NCBI GenBank assembly: GCA_948567375.1
Contig: OX419756.1
Span: 25,558,333-25,622,332 of the forward strand
Length of the DNA stretch: 64,000 bases
Origin: Lunularia cruciata
Taxonomy: Eukaryota > Streptophyta > Marchantiopsida > Lunulariales > Lunulariaceae
Direction: 5' to 3'
A model generated the notes under the pieces. That model saw only the letters and a list, made by a program, of their open reading frames with translations. It did not search any database and was not told the origin of the DNA. Positions 8,933 through 22,185 of this stretch are shown piece after piece. Made by a program: the position numbers and the translations under genes. Each line of letters begins with the position of its first letter. The first letter of the stretch is position 1.

Positions 8933-9408
8933 TGCAAAAGATAGAGGAGAGAAATAAGAGAATGGAAGATCAAAATCACATTGGGACTCTTGAATGAGAG
9001 AAATTATGAATGCCTAGCATGAGCTTGGGTTTTGGTATTTATATGGAACATATAAGGTTCTTCAGAAGCTTCTCATGAATTTTATTAAAAGTCATCATCT
9101 TGGAATGCAAGCCAAGCTAACCATGAAATTTCTCAAGAAACTTCCTTCTAAAAACAGCCAAGTTGGTCTGCAAGCTAAACTAGTTAGGAGCTTCCCAAGA
9201 AGCTTCCTTCTAGAAACTATCTACTTGATGTGCAAGCTAAGCTAGCCAAGAAACTTCCTCCTAGAAATCCCCACTTGGCATGCACATTATCCAAAACTTG
9301 GAAGGTACCAAGTAATATCTAGAATATTCTTATAACTCTCAGCTAATTTGGCATATTTGCTACTTCCTTAGTCTAGAATAACTTAGCTATAAATTTCCTA
9401 TTGTTACA
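8933..9408 (-). repeat. 3' LTR of N1
   Basis: Runs from 'tgcaaaagatagagg' to '...tattgttaca' and matches 54762-55247 along its length, including repeated 'agcttctcaagaagctt'-type motifs and the 'ggtatttatat' promoter-like TATA region. Confidence 0.85.
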
Positions 9409-10703
9409 TATTCCCCCCATTGCTAGTTGGAGAGGTTCTCGTCACCATGGAAGTTTCAAACTCTTGGATAGCAATTTGTGCATTCTGGAGATGAGAAAGA
9501 GACTCCCAAGTGGCATCATGAAGGGGATACCCTCTCCAAAGGACCCTCTCCAACAACATACTCAATATGTTGTTTGTGGCCACGTTGAACATGGCAACGT
9601 GCAAGGATACGATTAACTTCATACTCCTCATGATCATTGATAGGCACGGGAAGAAGAGTGGGTTGGATACAAGAGAAAAAGGAAGATGGATTAGAAACAA
9701 AGGGTTTCAACCTGGAAATGTGAAAGACAAGGTGAATTCACATCCGAGAAGGAAAGGAAAGTCGATAAACAACACGAGAAATGATTTGGGTTACATCAAG
9801 TAGACCTATCCAATTAGAAGTAAGTTTATGGACTTGGGTTTCACGTGGAAAGGGTAGGTTACTAGAAGAGAACATAACTTCATCATTAAGTTGAAAAATA
9901 AAATCATGATGATGTTGGTCCGCATATTGTTTTTGACAATTTTGAGCAACAAGGAGATGAGATGTAGCTTATTATAAGGATTGGGATAGTATGGTCAAGA
10001 AGGTAGAAGTATGAGGGACATGAGATGGAGGAGGAGCAAGAATGGAATCTAGAACAAGTGGGTCTTGGCCAAAGTTAAGGAAGATTGGAGAGAATCTGTG
10101 CTTGCATGTTTGGAGTTATTGTAGGTAAACTCAACAACTGCAAGACACTGATCCCAATTGGTATGGTGAACATTGACAAAGGCATGAAATATATCTTTCA
10201 AGGTGTGATTTGCATGTTCATTTTGTCCATCAATTTGAGGATGATAGATAGTCCATGGAAAAAGCAAGCCTGGTGCCAAGTATTTGGAAGAGTACTTGCT
10301 AAAATTTTCAAGTGAAATGTGGATCATGGTCAGAGATGAGTACACAAGGCATCCCATGATGCTAGAAGATATTTTCAAAGTAGATATGGGCCAAAGTTGG
10401 ACCATTCACCATATCAAAGGTTGGTGCCAAATGGATTTTCTTACTAAGCTTATCCACAAATAACATGATTGTTGTGTGACCTTGATCTGTCTTGGGCAGG
10501 GCTATGATGAGATTTAAGCTCACAAAATCTCATTAAATAGATGGGATGGGAAGTGGTTGAAGGAGTCCACTTGGTTTTTTAGTTGTTGGCCTTGTTGTGT
10601 TTGCAACTCTCACAAGACCGGATAAACTCTCAAACATCTCTTGCCATGTTGGGCCACCACCATTTGCATTATAGGGTACCCAAGGTCTTGTCTACACCCA
10701 TGT
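9409..10703 (-). pseudogene. N1 integrase C-terminal part and chromodomain (fossil)
   Basis: The chromodomain lies at about 9410-9640, with EYEVNRILA and ATWESLSHLQNAQIAIQEFE visible. The integrase core lies at about 9950-10620 and its upstream zinc-binding region begins toward 10700. The chromodomain identifies the chromovirus lineage, whose members use it to target chromatin. Broken. Confidence 0.8.
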
Positions 10704-10707
10704 GACC

Positions 10708-11379
10708 TATGAGCCGGCTTGTCTCTCACTTATGATGAACCTTTCATGGCTATTATAGTAATGCACCATGGACTAAGAAGGCAAAGAACCCCAACTCCAT
10801 CATACTCCTCCAAGGTTAACACTCCAAGACTCAAACCATTGCTCACTAGAGAACTCAATGAGAGAGAGATAGTTGTAAATGAAAGGATGATGAGTACCTC
10901 CTCACCCCTTGTTTATATAGTTGTGAAATAGTCTTGCACCAAAGTTACTAATTACCTTAGTAACTCAAGTTACTAGGCTAAAAGTCTAAAGGAATATCTA
11001 TACTCATGGAAATATTCTCCTAAGCATGTGGTCTTATCTTGACCCAACCACTAAGTCAAGGATTTCTTCACATGGGTTATCTTTGGATTATAGAAGAATC
11101 CAAAACAAAAAGGCTTGTAAGTCCAAGAGTTCTCAACTCTTTCTTTAAAGCCAACAACTAGAAATAATACCAAGTCAATACACTAGAATCCAAAATAGTT
11201 GTGTTCATCTTTTCCATTTCCTCTAAAGTAAGGTCTTCTCTATTTTAGCTATGACTAAATTTAGCTAATCATGGCTAATTTAGGACTATTCTTTATCTTT
11301 AAATAAATAATATCTTTCAAGTACTTATAATACCAAACTAAATATCATAATAGCACATACATGCACAAAGGGTGTTGCA
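10708..11379 (-). repeat. 3' LTR of N2
   Basis: Starts 'tatgagccggcttgtctctc' and ends 'gggtgttgca'. It matches 17665-18226 plus 20132-20237 and, in reverse, 44163-44848 of N6. Confidence 0.85.
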
Positions 11380-14300
11380 TTTACTCTCAAACTAAGATTT
11401 CACTTTGTCCTTGGAGTGAAGGTTTTTCTACTTTCTATGATACATCTTCAATTTATCATGGTTAATCATATCAAAGTGTTTTCTTCCTAACTACTGAGAT
11501 CATAGGAGTAATTGCTCCACACCTTCTTCATTATGAAAGGTCCAAAATACTTAAGCAAAAACTACTACTTTTGCATTCTCTTGAATCCAATGGAATCAAA
11601 CAACATTACCCAATCACCTTCTTTGAAAAGATTCCACCTTCTTCTTGGCCTTGCCTCTTGTCATAGCTCTCATTTTGTTTCTTTTGGGCTAACTCCACTT
11701 GAACCATAAGAATTGTTCTTGCCTCCTCCAATTCCATGAGTTGATCCTTCCTTGATTTCTCTACATCACCTCCTTGTGCTTTTTGCAATCTCCCATAAAT
11801 GCTTTGGAAGGTAGGAAAATCAAAGTGAATAGGTAAGGTAGAATCAATATTATGTACCAAATGAAATGGAGAACATTTGGTGGAATTCTTCATGTTTGTC
11901 TTATACTCCCACAAAAATGCATGAATCCTCTTGTCCCAATGATGTTTAGCCCCTTCCATTTATGCATTTTTGGCCAACATCATGCACAAGGTCTGATTGG
12001 TTCTCTCTGACAAGCCATTGGAATTTGGCTTATAAGATGTAGTTACTCTATGTGTGATAGAGAAATGTTGTAGCATGGCTGTAGTGATGTTGCTTGTAAA
12101 CTATTTTTCTCTATCAGAAACCAACTCCAAAGGGCACCCAAATCTAGTGATAATCCATTCATAAAGAAATCTACCAACTTCACCTTCATTCTTGTCCTTC
12201 AATAGTCTAACCTAAACCCATTTGGTAAGGTTATCAATAAATACCACAAAGTATAGATTGTTCTATTGAGAGGACCTAAAAATTCAATTCTCCATTTTTC
12301 AAAAGGTCAAAGCAATGGGATTGATCTAAGAAGAGGAGAGGAAGCAAACTTTCTAGCAAAAGCTTTACAAACATGACAAGTTTTTCAATAATCAAGACAA
12401 TCCTTAAATTCCCTCTCCAATGGTAGCTTGCATCTAGAATCTTTAAAGCAATGAACTAGTGTCATCCACACACTAAACTTTCATGAAACTCCTTTATGAT
12501 TAAGATAGGCTCCTCCTTATCCACTTCTTTTTGAAGTAGACCATCTGCTCTTTGGTGAAAAAAAATATCTTCCACAATTATGTAAGGTCTAGATCTTGTT
12601 GCAAGAGTCTTCTTCTCCCTAACATGCATCCCTTCTAGATAGCTACCTCTTATAACAAAGTCCACAATCTCCTTGTCCTCCATTGGAACCTCTTGAGTGA
12701 TTGAAATTATTATGAGCTCCTCATCTGGGAAGGAATCATCCATTGGTTCAACTCCATCATGATCATAAGCCCTAGATAACAAATCAACATTTGCATATTT
12801 CTTCCTTGGTCTATCTTCAATGGTGTAGTCATACTCAGACAAGAATATCATCTCGTTGCTAAACTCCCTTCCACATTAGATTTATTGAAGATGTACTTCA
12901 AAGCCTTGTGATATGTGACAATGGTGGCTTTCTTCCAATCAAGTATTGTCTAAACTTCTTGAGACCAAAGATTACTACCAACCCTTCTCTCTCTATGATT
13001 GAGTAATTTTTTTCTATTGAAACCATTTGTCTACTAGCATAAGCTATTGGACGATCATGCCTATCTTGGTCTAATTGACTAAGAATGCATCCCATAGCTA
13101 CATTAAAAGAATCCATGTAAATGGTGAAAGGCTCACTCCAATCAGGTCTAACAAGAGTTAGAGCCACCACAAGGGATTGCTTGAGCTCCTCAAAAACTTT
13201 GAGAGCCTCTTTGTCTTCCAAAATCACCATGTATTCTACACCCTTCTTCATATAGATGGTCAATGCATAAGCCTTGTTGGTAAATGAAAATATGAACCTC
13301 CTATAATATCCAACCATACCCAAGAATTGGTGTAACTTTTTCAAGCTTGAAAGGAATGGAAGGTCTAAGATTTTCCTCACCTTCTCAAGTTCAACTGCTA
13401 TTCTATCCTTGGAGATGATGTGCCCCAAATGTAGACCTTTGTCACAACCAAAAATGCACTTCCCTGGGTTGAGTGATGCATTTGCTTCATCCAAGCATTG
13501 CAAGACCTTGATCAGGTGCTTAAAGTGCTCCTCCTTGATCCCATAGACACAAAAGTCATCAATGAAGTCTCTCACAAATTTCCAATGAAAGGTTCAAACA
13601 CCTTGTTCATGAACCGTTGGAATGTGGTTGGAGTATTGCAAAGCCCAAAAGGAATGACCCTAAAGCATAAGTCCCTCAAGGTGTGGTGAATGTGATTAGT
13701 TGTTGATGCTCTAGTGCAATCTTGATTTGGTTATATTCACTATAACCATCTCCAAAACTAAATCTCTCATGACCTATGATCTCCTCCAAGATCTCATAAA
13801 TAAATGAAAAAGGCTAATAGTCCTTTTTAGTAATAAAATTGAGCTTCTTGTAATCTACACATACCCAAAGCTTGCTATTATTTTTCTTTATATTCACAAT
13901 TAGAGACACCCATTGTAAATTCTCCACCTCAAAGATAAATCCAGCCTCCTTGAGCTTTTCAAGCTCCTCCTTCACAACCAAAGCTATTGGTGGGCTTACG
14001 CAACATTGCTTTTGGTGGATTGGTCTTGCATGTGACTCCATCTCTATCTTGTACTCCTCCAAGGTGACTTCCTTCAGATCCTTATAATTGAAAGCAAATA
14101 CATGGATGAACTTGCAAGAAATCTACTCAAATTTTACCTTCCTCTCCTTGGTAACATTTGGACCATACTTGAGGATAGATAACCTCCTCTCTATCTCCTC
14201 AAGTGTTAATGGTGATTTATTTAGGTCATTCAAAACCTTTGGTTTACATGCAAAATCTATAGCACACAAGAGATACACAATTGAATCAGATTTAAATTCA

Positions 14301-17300
14301 TCCTCCTTATTGTAAGTCTCTTCCTCCATGCTTGTATCCATGCCTAAAGCACATTCTTCTGAATCGGTTTCTCAATAATCAAAAGATGGTGTATCTAAAT
14401 GTGAAGTATTGGTGGTATTAGTCACATGAATTATAACTCTATGGTTTGATGGCCCAATCCTCAAGTACCCTTTGTGCCATTGATCAATTGTGTGTTTCTC
14501 TCAACCATAGCCTCCAAAGAATCAAATCATAGCTTGAATCCTTCAAGACTTGAAAAGTCATGAAATTTTGAATTCCCATAATTGAAAATACCACCTTATC
14601 CATCACCCTTACTGGTCAAACTTGTTACTTGTTTTCCATGCTCACCATAAATATTGAAGGTCTTGAGGGTATCATACTCAACTTCTTCATCAACCTCTTT
14701 GACATGACATTCATTGCAGATTCTCCATTAACAAGTGCATCCTTGATGTTGTGACCATTCATTCTCAAATAAATCTTGGAGGTATATTCACAAGCCTCCC
14801 ATGGTGTTGGTTTGGCATCCACCACCCCCATTGATAGTGGAGCTTTTTCATTCTTCTTCTTCTTGCTCCTTGTAGAATTCAAACCACCTCTAAGCTCCTC
14901 TCTCAAGGTAGAATTCAAAACAATCAGTTGATCCATTGTGATGTTAGCCTTGTGACTACTAAGATCCTCCAAGACATTGTAGTTCCATTTTTGTTTTGAG
15001 ATCAAGAAGTCGTCCTTCTCCAACTTCTTTCTTGGAGTCTTTGTTGTTGATGGTGTTGAGGTGCTAGTGCAAGTGCTCCTAGTAGGTATAGGAGTATCCT
15101 TTCTAGGAGAAAATCCTTAAGAAGAGTGTACATCCTCTACAAAACAAGCTCTCTTCTTCTCTTGTGCTAAAAGCTTCAAATTAACATCTTTGGAGTTTGA
15201 GCACTCTCCCTTCTCATATTTGCTCTCAACCATATCTATGGATGCTATCCTCTTACCTTTTTTTGGATTAGGAGCCACTTGGGTTCTACTTCTTTCCTAT
15301 TTCTCTCATAACTCTTTCCTCCATGGTAAGTGGAATTTGGGCAACTCCTTTGGATATGACCTTTTATTCCACAACCAAAAATTTTTCTATTATTGAGATT
15401 AATGATTGGTTGGCCCCTCTCTATGGATAGCTTCCATAACTCCTAGGCCCTCTTTCCACATTATGATCCACCTCTCTCTTCTCCCATAATTGCACTACAT
15501 TGATCTTGAGGTCTACAAGTTGTTCTTTGATGTTTGAAGTGGATCTTTTGATAGAGGTATAAGAACTAGAGCAACTACTACTTGTGGTGCAACCCTTGCC
15601 ACCAAAGTATCAAAAGTTCCACCATAATTGTAACCTTGAGGAGGATGCCCCACTTACTTCACCACCAAATCACTCTCATCTCCTTCCAAACTCTCCTCCA
15701 TATGAATTGCAATCTTGATAGCTTCAACCTTGAAAGAAAGTTTCTCATATCTCACCTTACTTTCAATCTGAGGTCTCAACCCTCCCTAAACTTCTCCACT
15801 CTTTCTACATAGACTCTCATTTTCTCTCCATCTCCTTGTTTGAAGAAGGTAGCCTCACTCATCAATCTCTCATAACTCTCACTTGGAAGAAAGTTCTCAA
15901 TGATTGTTGAAGTTAAACTCTCCCAAGACTCTTCTTGCACATCTTGCCTCTTTCTCTCTTTTGGAAATGATTCATTGTATGTAAGTGATGTATCCTCAAA
16001 GAAAATCCGGTAATAATGAGACCCACTCATTCTTCCTCCTCTCATTGTTTCATATGCAAGTTCTCTTGAAGTCTCTCACAAAGACCTCCATGTCTTCTCC
16101 ATCCTTGCCAAAGAAAATTGAAAGTTTCTCTATCTTACCTCCTCACTATCTTTCTCTTTTCTCTCAATATTTTTTCTTACTCTAAAACTAATAAAGTATA
16201 TATATGACTAATACCATGTGCTTGTAATACACCCTAGAGAACACAAAAGGTTCATATTTCTCCAAGATTTCTATAGCAATATCAAATCCTAGAGTGCATA
16301 TTAATCAAATCCTCCTGGATACTTTATCCATAAGTTGAAAAACTATCTCCATCATTAATCTTGAGAGCTAGCTGATGAAAGTGATAGTTTCTCTATAGTT
16401 TTATTAAAACTCTTTCCAAGATGTTTCACTAAAGTCTCCAATATTATTGTTATTCCACTACACTCATGTCTTTTTGGAAGTCCTTCCACGCCACAAACCT
16501 CACACAACTCCTTGGTCTTAGATATCCTCCTTCCCATCTTGGTGAAGAAGGTCCAACATGCAATCCCAAGTCAAGTCAGCCTCTCCTTTCCCTTAATCTC
16601 TTGCTCTCAAAGGTCAATGGACATGAACTTGCTTTATATCTCTTCTCTCCACATAAAAAACACTTGCATTCATTCTTTCTTCCAAGTTGTGTATGTTTTT
16701 GGATCCTCCTGATACACTCTTCAAATTCTATTCTTAAATCTCTTTTCCTCAAATTCACCTCTACAATCACCTCACATCCTTGGGGAACCTTACATAGCCT
16801 CAATTTCCATTCTTGGTGACCTTCCCTGTTCCCAAGATGAATTTTAACACTCAAACATGTTTTTGGTTGCTCTCATATTCATGCATGAGATCTCAATTCT
16901 CCAAAATTGACACTCTTCACAATATCACTAAATTCTCTCAACTTGTATGTCATAATATTTCAAAATATTCACACCTGGTCAATACCCTAGGGGATCCTTC
17001 CTTGCAAGTTTAGATCTTTCCATTAAGCATTTTGGCCTACGTACCTTTCTATTCAACACACATATTTTAGATTTGGTCTCAAAACTACTCCTTTGATTTA
17101 AAAACTCATAACTTCTTGCACAAGAAGGATCTCTCTCTAATTCTTAGGCCAAAAGGTAAAATACTATAAACTAAATATTTTGTTATTTTCAAAAAAATCT
17201 GATGAAAAATTAAGAAATGTTTAACTTTGTATAAAATTCCAAAGAGAGTGTTGTTTGCAAGAACAGTTTACCCTACCACCTTCCAAAAATTGTAACTCAA

Positions 17301-17664
17301 TGCTTGTAGTAGCCCTTAAAATAATTTTAAGTGTCTCATCCAACTCATAATCCAAGCTATCCTTTTTTAAAATTTTAAGTCCAAATCTCAAACTTGAAGT
17401 TTTACCAAAAATCATTGTAATCCCCAAAATTTGTAATCTACCTCACCCAATCTCTCCAAAATTCTCTCATGTATATAATATGTACAATATCACCTCAAAG
17501 AAATTAAAATGAAAAATATGTCCAAGTTATCTTACATAAGTTCAATTATCTCTTCCTTTAATGTTCTTTCCAAGTGAGCTCTCATAGCCTCTTTTTGTCT
17601 AACAAAAAATATATGTGGAACATTATCTTACCTTCTAGAGAGGTCTTGATAACAAAACCAAAAT
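11380..17664 (-). pseudogene. N2 gag-pol body (fossil)
   Basis: Read from high to low coordinates: gag about 15300-16860, protease about 14630-14800, reverse transcriptase about 12900-14060 (VVKEELEKLKEAGFIFEVEN; VCVDYKKLNF), RNase H about 12470-13150 and integrase about 11600-12400. Frames are broken at many places. The same order is seen in N6 on the plus strand. Confidence 0.8.
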
Positions 17665-20237
17665 TGTGAGCCAGCTTGTCTCTCAATTAGGATGAACCTT
17701 TGATGGCTATCATGGTAGCACACCATGACAAAGTAGGCAAAGAACCTCAACTCCATCACACTCCTCCAAGGTTAACACTCCAAGATTCAAACCATTGCTC
17801 ACTAAGGAACTCAATGACAAAGAGATAGTTGCAAATGAAAGGACAATGAATAACTCCTCATCCCTAGTTTATATACTTGTGAAATAATTATGCATTGAAG
17901 TTACTAATTATCAGAGTAACTCAAGTTACTAGATTTAAAGTTAAATAAAGTCTAAAGGAATAAACATACTCATAAGATATGGTCTTATCTTGACCCAACC
18001 ACTAAGTGAAGGATTCCTTCTTATGGGCTATTTTTGGACTATAAAAGAATACAAGACAAAAAAACTTGTGGGTCCAAGAATTATAAACTCTTTCCTCAAA
18101 GCCAAACACTTAAGAATAATACCAGGTCAATACACTAGAATCCAAAATAACAATTCTCATCTTTTCTACTTACTCTAAAGTAAAGTCCTCTCTATTTTAG
18201 TTATGATTAACTTTAGCTAACCATGATGTGATATCCATATTTTTCATTTTGGACAAGTTTTAAAGAAGGAATGCATTACTGAAACCAAATTGAACCCAAA
18301 TGGAGAATAAATGATGAGAAGTTTGTATTTTGATTTGACCCAAAGAAGTCAACTTAGTGTTGGGGGAAGAAGGACTCGGATTGGATCAAACCTGAAGAAG
18401 CTTATTTCGTGTTAGAGGAGGAAAAACTTGGATTAGACGCTGAAGGAGGGCAAACCCAAAGGAGGAATGGAAGTTGTAGCTCAGGATTATTGCAAGGGCT
18501 GTATCTCAATGAAGACATGTCCAAATCAAGCGTGCTATATTTTGATGGAAACACCTCATTCAGGGATTTCTTTTGCCACCAAAACCGCAAAGTTTGGAGG
18601 TCTAGAGAAAAAGTTACAAACATTTGAAGTTTTGGGAGTAAATGTATAAAGTAGTTTAGTGTCTTTGGGTTGATGTCCTTGGGTTTATACGACTTTGGAC
18701 TTCGAGTTTACATGACTTTGGGTCTAAAGACTTTGCCTCAAGAAAAATATGATTCAACTCAAGGTAGTCGGACCTTGGAGTGCAATGAAGGTGACTTTGT
18801 GAATCTTGCCAGAGGTATTAGAGGAAGTTAGAGTAAGAAAAGAAGATATTTAGAATACCTATGATTTCAATTTTAGTTATGATTGAAAATAGGATAGAAT
18901 TAGAAGAAAAATAGTAGTAGTGAATAAACCCAAAGTGAAAGATCAGATAGTAAGTGTCTTTGGGTCAGTTACAAGAGTGATTAGGGGAAAGTGGATTGCA
19001 AATTGAAAGTGTAGATAGTGTACCCATGCTTTCAATAACAATTCTTGATGAGGACATAATAGAATTAGTAAATGAATTGATAGTAGTGAAACCCAAAGTA
19101 GATGATATAGGACTACAAATATCTTTGGAGTAACCAGTGGAGATGTAAGAGAAGAGTGGGTCAAGAGATAGAGATTTAGAAGAATTACTTGTGATAGGAA
19201 TTGAAGATCAAGAAAGAGAAATGTTAGAATTAGTAGAAGATTTAGTAGTTGTGAAACCCGAGGATAGAGTAGTGAGTGAAGTTACTTCAGGTTTGAAAGC
19301 CAATGAGGAGATTGACATTGGATTGGAGTAGTAATAGTTTTGAGATTTGAAGAGGTAGATATGAAGAGGTGGTTTGTCATTTTGGATCTATAGGTTAGAA
19401 GAGTTGTTGTAGAACGGTATAGTTATTAGTAGTGTTGATTGCTTCATTATTTAAAGGTGGCATTTGCAGTCATATGTGGTTCAATGCTCATAATTTTTAA
19501 GAATAGATAGAGTAAAGTGCTGTAAGTAGTGCTTGTTGTTTGAGCTTAATTCCAAGTATCAATTTTGTGCTTGTGTTTGTGAGTGTTGGGAGAATTTTGA
19601 AGTGCAAGTCAATGTGTTTGTTGGATGTTGGATTCCGCAGCCTTGATCTTCATTCTATATGTTTGATCATGAGTGAAGTGCAATTGGAGCAATGCCTTGA
19701 CAGATCTGAGAGGAATTGTAGTGCTGGTAGTATTATGCATTTGTGAGTGTAGCACAGAGTTGATGTGAAGCAATTTTGATTGAGGAAGTTGTGCCTTCAG
19801 TAAAGGGGTGGAACACAATTTTGAGGTGAGGTTGTTTTGCAGTGAAGTGCCATTTTTGGGAGGGCCTGAATCATCACAATCAAGATTGTTTGGAAAGATG
19901 TGATGGAGTTGTGATTAGGTGTGACAAATTGTTTTGACGAGACTGCAAGTTAGTGCTTGTTACTCTCTTCTGGGTGTAGTTGCTACTTGAGAGATTAAAG
20001 AAGAACTCAAGAAGAACTACTTGTTACTGTTTAACTTTGTATTTGACCAATTCTGATCAGTATCTCTGTGGGAGCAAACTTTACTTACCTGATTACCACA
20101 AAACTGATATTTTTTGGGTTTTCACACATGACTAATATAGAACCATCATTTATCTTTATATAAACAATATCTCTCAAGTACTTATAATGCCAAAATAAAT
20201 ATCATAGTAGCACCTACATGCACAAATGGGTGTTACA
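17665..20237 (-). repeat. 5' LTR of N2, interrupted by N3
   Basis: LTR pieces 17665-18226 and 20132-20237 add to about 668 bp, matching the 672-bp 3' LTR, once N3 and its duplicated CATGA are removed. Confidence 0.85.
18227..20126 (+). mobile_element. N3: short member of a pol-less TGTG...CACA family, inside an N2 LTR
   Basis: Bounded by CATGA (18222-18226 and 20127-20131). It begins 'tgtgatatccatattttt' and ends 'gtttt cac a' with an inner part ('ctgattaccacaaaactgat') that matches, in reverse, the ends of N5 and N8. At 1.9 kb it is about half their size, lacking much of the middle. Traces of the coiled-coil coding region remain on the plus strand around 19200-19330. No direct terminal repeats and no pol region. 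Broken. Confidence 0.75.
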
Positions 20238-22081
20238 GACCTGCAATTGGTAAGTCATGTCCCAAAATAGAAACCCTTCCTTGAAGGAGAAGGTGTTGTA
20301 TTCCTTGTCCTCTATGACAAGATGACCTTGTATTATCTGAAAGAAGGGGTCTTGTTGTGATCCTAAACTTGATTTGGACCTCATAGTTGATTGACAATAT
20401 CATAATTGCTATCATGATGAGAAGAAAAGACTTCAAATCATATCATTGTGATAGTGCAATGGAGATGACATAGAACTTATCAGGTTTATAATCAAGTTTG
20501 AGGTTAAACAACTATAGTTTTTCCTCCCATCGATGATGTCAACTCCTCATGTGTTCCAAATGTAATATTTGTAACAAGGGTTATTGATCAATTCACATGA
20601 TCAGTTGTTTCTCCAAGAGATAATGCCTCCATACTTGGTGGCATATACCATTGCTATTTGTTCCCAATCTCAAATAGAGTAACTCCTTTTTTTGGTGTTT
20701 AGTCGGCAAAACATAAGGGCAATAGGATGTAACCTATCTAGGAATCCTTATTGCAACATAGTTCCAATAGCAAAGTTAGAAGTATTGAAATCAACCACAC
20801 AAAGTAGTTGAAGGTCATATGGTTGAAGAATGGCTCTTGAAAAGACCATATGTTTCAACTTTTGGAATGCTTCTTTGTGCTTGGTGGTCCACTAAAATCT
20901 TGAGTCCTTCTCCAAGCGGTTGGTCAATGGTGTAGTCACATAAGCATAATAGCATGAATAATTAATAAAAACTTTCCAATCCATTAAATGTCCGCATTTC
21001 TATGGTATCCTTTGGAGTAGGCCAATTAATAATAGTCTTGATTTTCTCTTCTTCCATGTTGATCCAATCTGATAAGATCTTGTGACCCAAGAAGGTAACT
21101 TCCTTTTGCCAAAAGGTACATTTTGACTTCTTGCAATAAAACTTCCATTGATGTAGTCGTCTTAAGACTTTTGGCATATGATTTGCATGTTTTGTCTTCG
21201 TCTTGCTATAGATTAAAATATCATCCAAGAATACCACCACATATTGATCCAATAGTCCACCAACACCCAATGCATCTGATCCATGAAGACTACTAGAGCA
21301 TTAGTGAGCCCAAGTGATAGAACTCTCCCTTCAAAATGCCCATACCTTATGAAAAAGGTAATCTTTTGCACATCCATGTTATCTATAAGAATCTATCAAT
21401 AGTTGCTTTGGAGATCCAACTTGGAGAAATATTGTGCTCCACTCAATTGATCAAGCAAGTCATCAATTTGAGACAAGAGACATGCATTCTTCATTGTATG
21501 TTTGTTGAGACCATGGTAATCAATATAGAAGTGAAGTCCTCCATCCTTTTTGGAACAAATAAAACTGGTGCTCTCTAAGGAGATGTATTAAATTGTATGA
21601 AGTCCTTCTCCAACAACTCCGTTAATGTTGTTCAAAGCTTGGTGAAATCCTTTGGTGAGAGCCAATGGATTTGTCACTCACTAGAGTACTCTTGGCAATA
21701 ACTCAATCTTGAAAGGCATACCACAATTGGAGGGTAATCCCTTTAGCAGATCATCCGGAAACACACCCACAAACTCTTGAATTATTTGATCAACCATTGC
21801 TTGATGATGCTTTGGCCCTCCTCAGATTCTCCATGCACAATCTGCTTGATCTACATTATACAAATAGTCTTATCTTCTTTCAAAGCTTCCTCCATGGCTA
21901 TTTTATTGAAAAACTTCCAATCTTGAGATTGACTATCCTTAGATGTTGTACTCAAAGGGGCCAAAAAACCTAATTAATAATTCTACCTTAGCATTGTACT
22001 TGAATTTATCATTGGGTCCAATCAAATTGAACCTTATGATGTTGAAGCCAAGGCAAACCTAGAATGGCATCATAGAGTAGA
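20238..22081 (-). pseudogene. N1 integrase N-terminus, RNase H, reverse transcriptase and pol linker (fossil)
   Basis: The middle piece of N1. Integrase N-terminal region about 20240-20450, RNase H about 20500-20960, reverse transcriptase about 20960-21750 (QYVVVFLDDILIYSKTK, the catalytic DD block, visible), then the linker to protease. It contains one unit of the linker repeat that is present in three units in N7 and N10. Broken. Confidence 0.8.
22077..22081 (+). repeat. Target-site duplication of N4 (left)
   Basis: GTAGA at 22077-22081 pairs with TTAGA at 53291-53295 (one base differs). The N1 protease sequence reads continuously across when N4 is removed. Confidence 0.7.
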
Positions 22082-22185
22082 TATAATAATATGGATTTTA
22101 CCAATGAGTTAGTCAAGGCTAACAAGTACCAAATAGACCAAATTAGCCTAAAATATTCTAGGAAGCTACTTGGTACCTTCCAAGT

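Larger units (their letters stand above)
10708..20237 (-). mobile_element. N2: non-chromoviral Ty3/Gypsy fossil inserted in N1
   Basis: A minus-strand element with LTRs at 10708-11379 and 17665-20237, the latter interrupted by N3. Without N3 it is about 7.6 kb, with LTRs of about 670 bp. The flanking duplication is GACCT (10704-10708 and 20238-20242; one base at the left edge is shared with the LTR end). It entered N1 between RNase H and integrase. Parts: gag with a CGIKGHIQRSC-type zinc knuckle, protease, reverse transcriptase, RNase H, integrase; no chromodomain seen. The FxDGYSxYxQIxIA-type palm motif of its sister N6 suggests a Tat/Athila-side lineage (tentative). Broken by many interruptions. 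Confidence 0.82.
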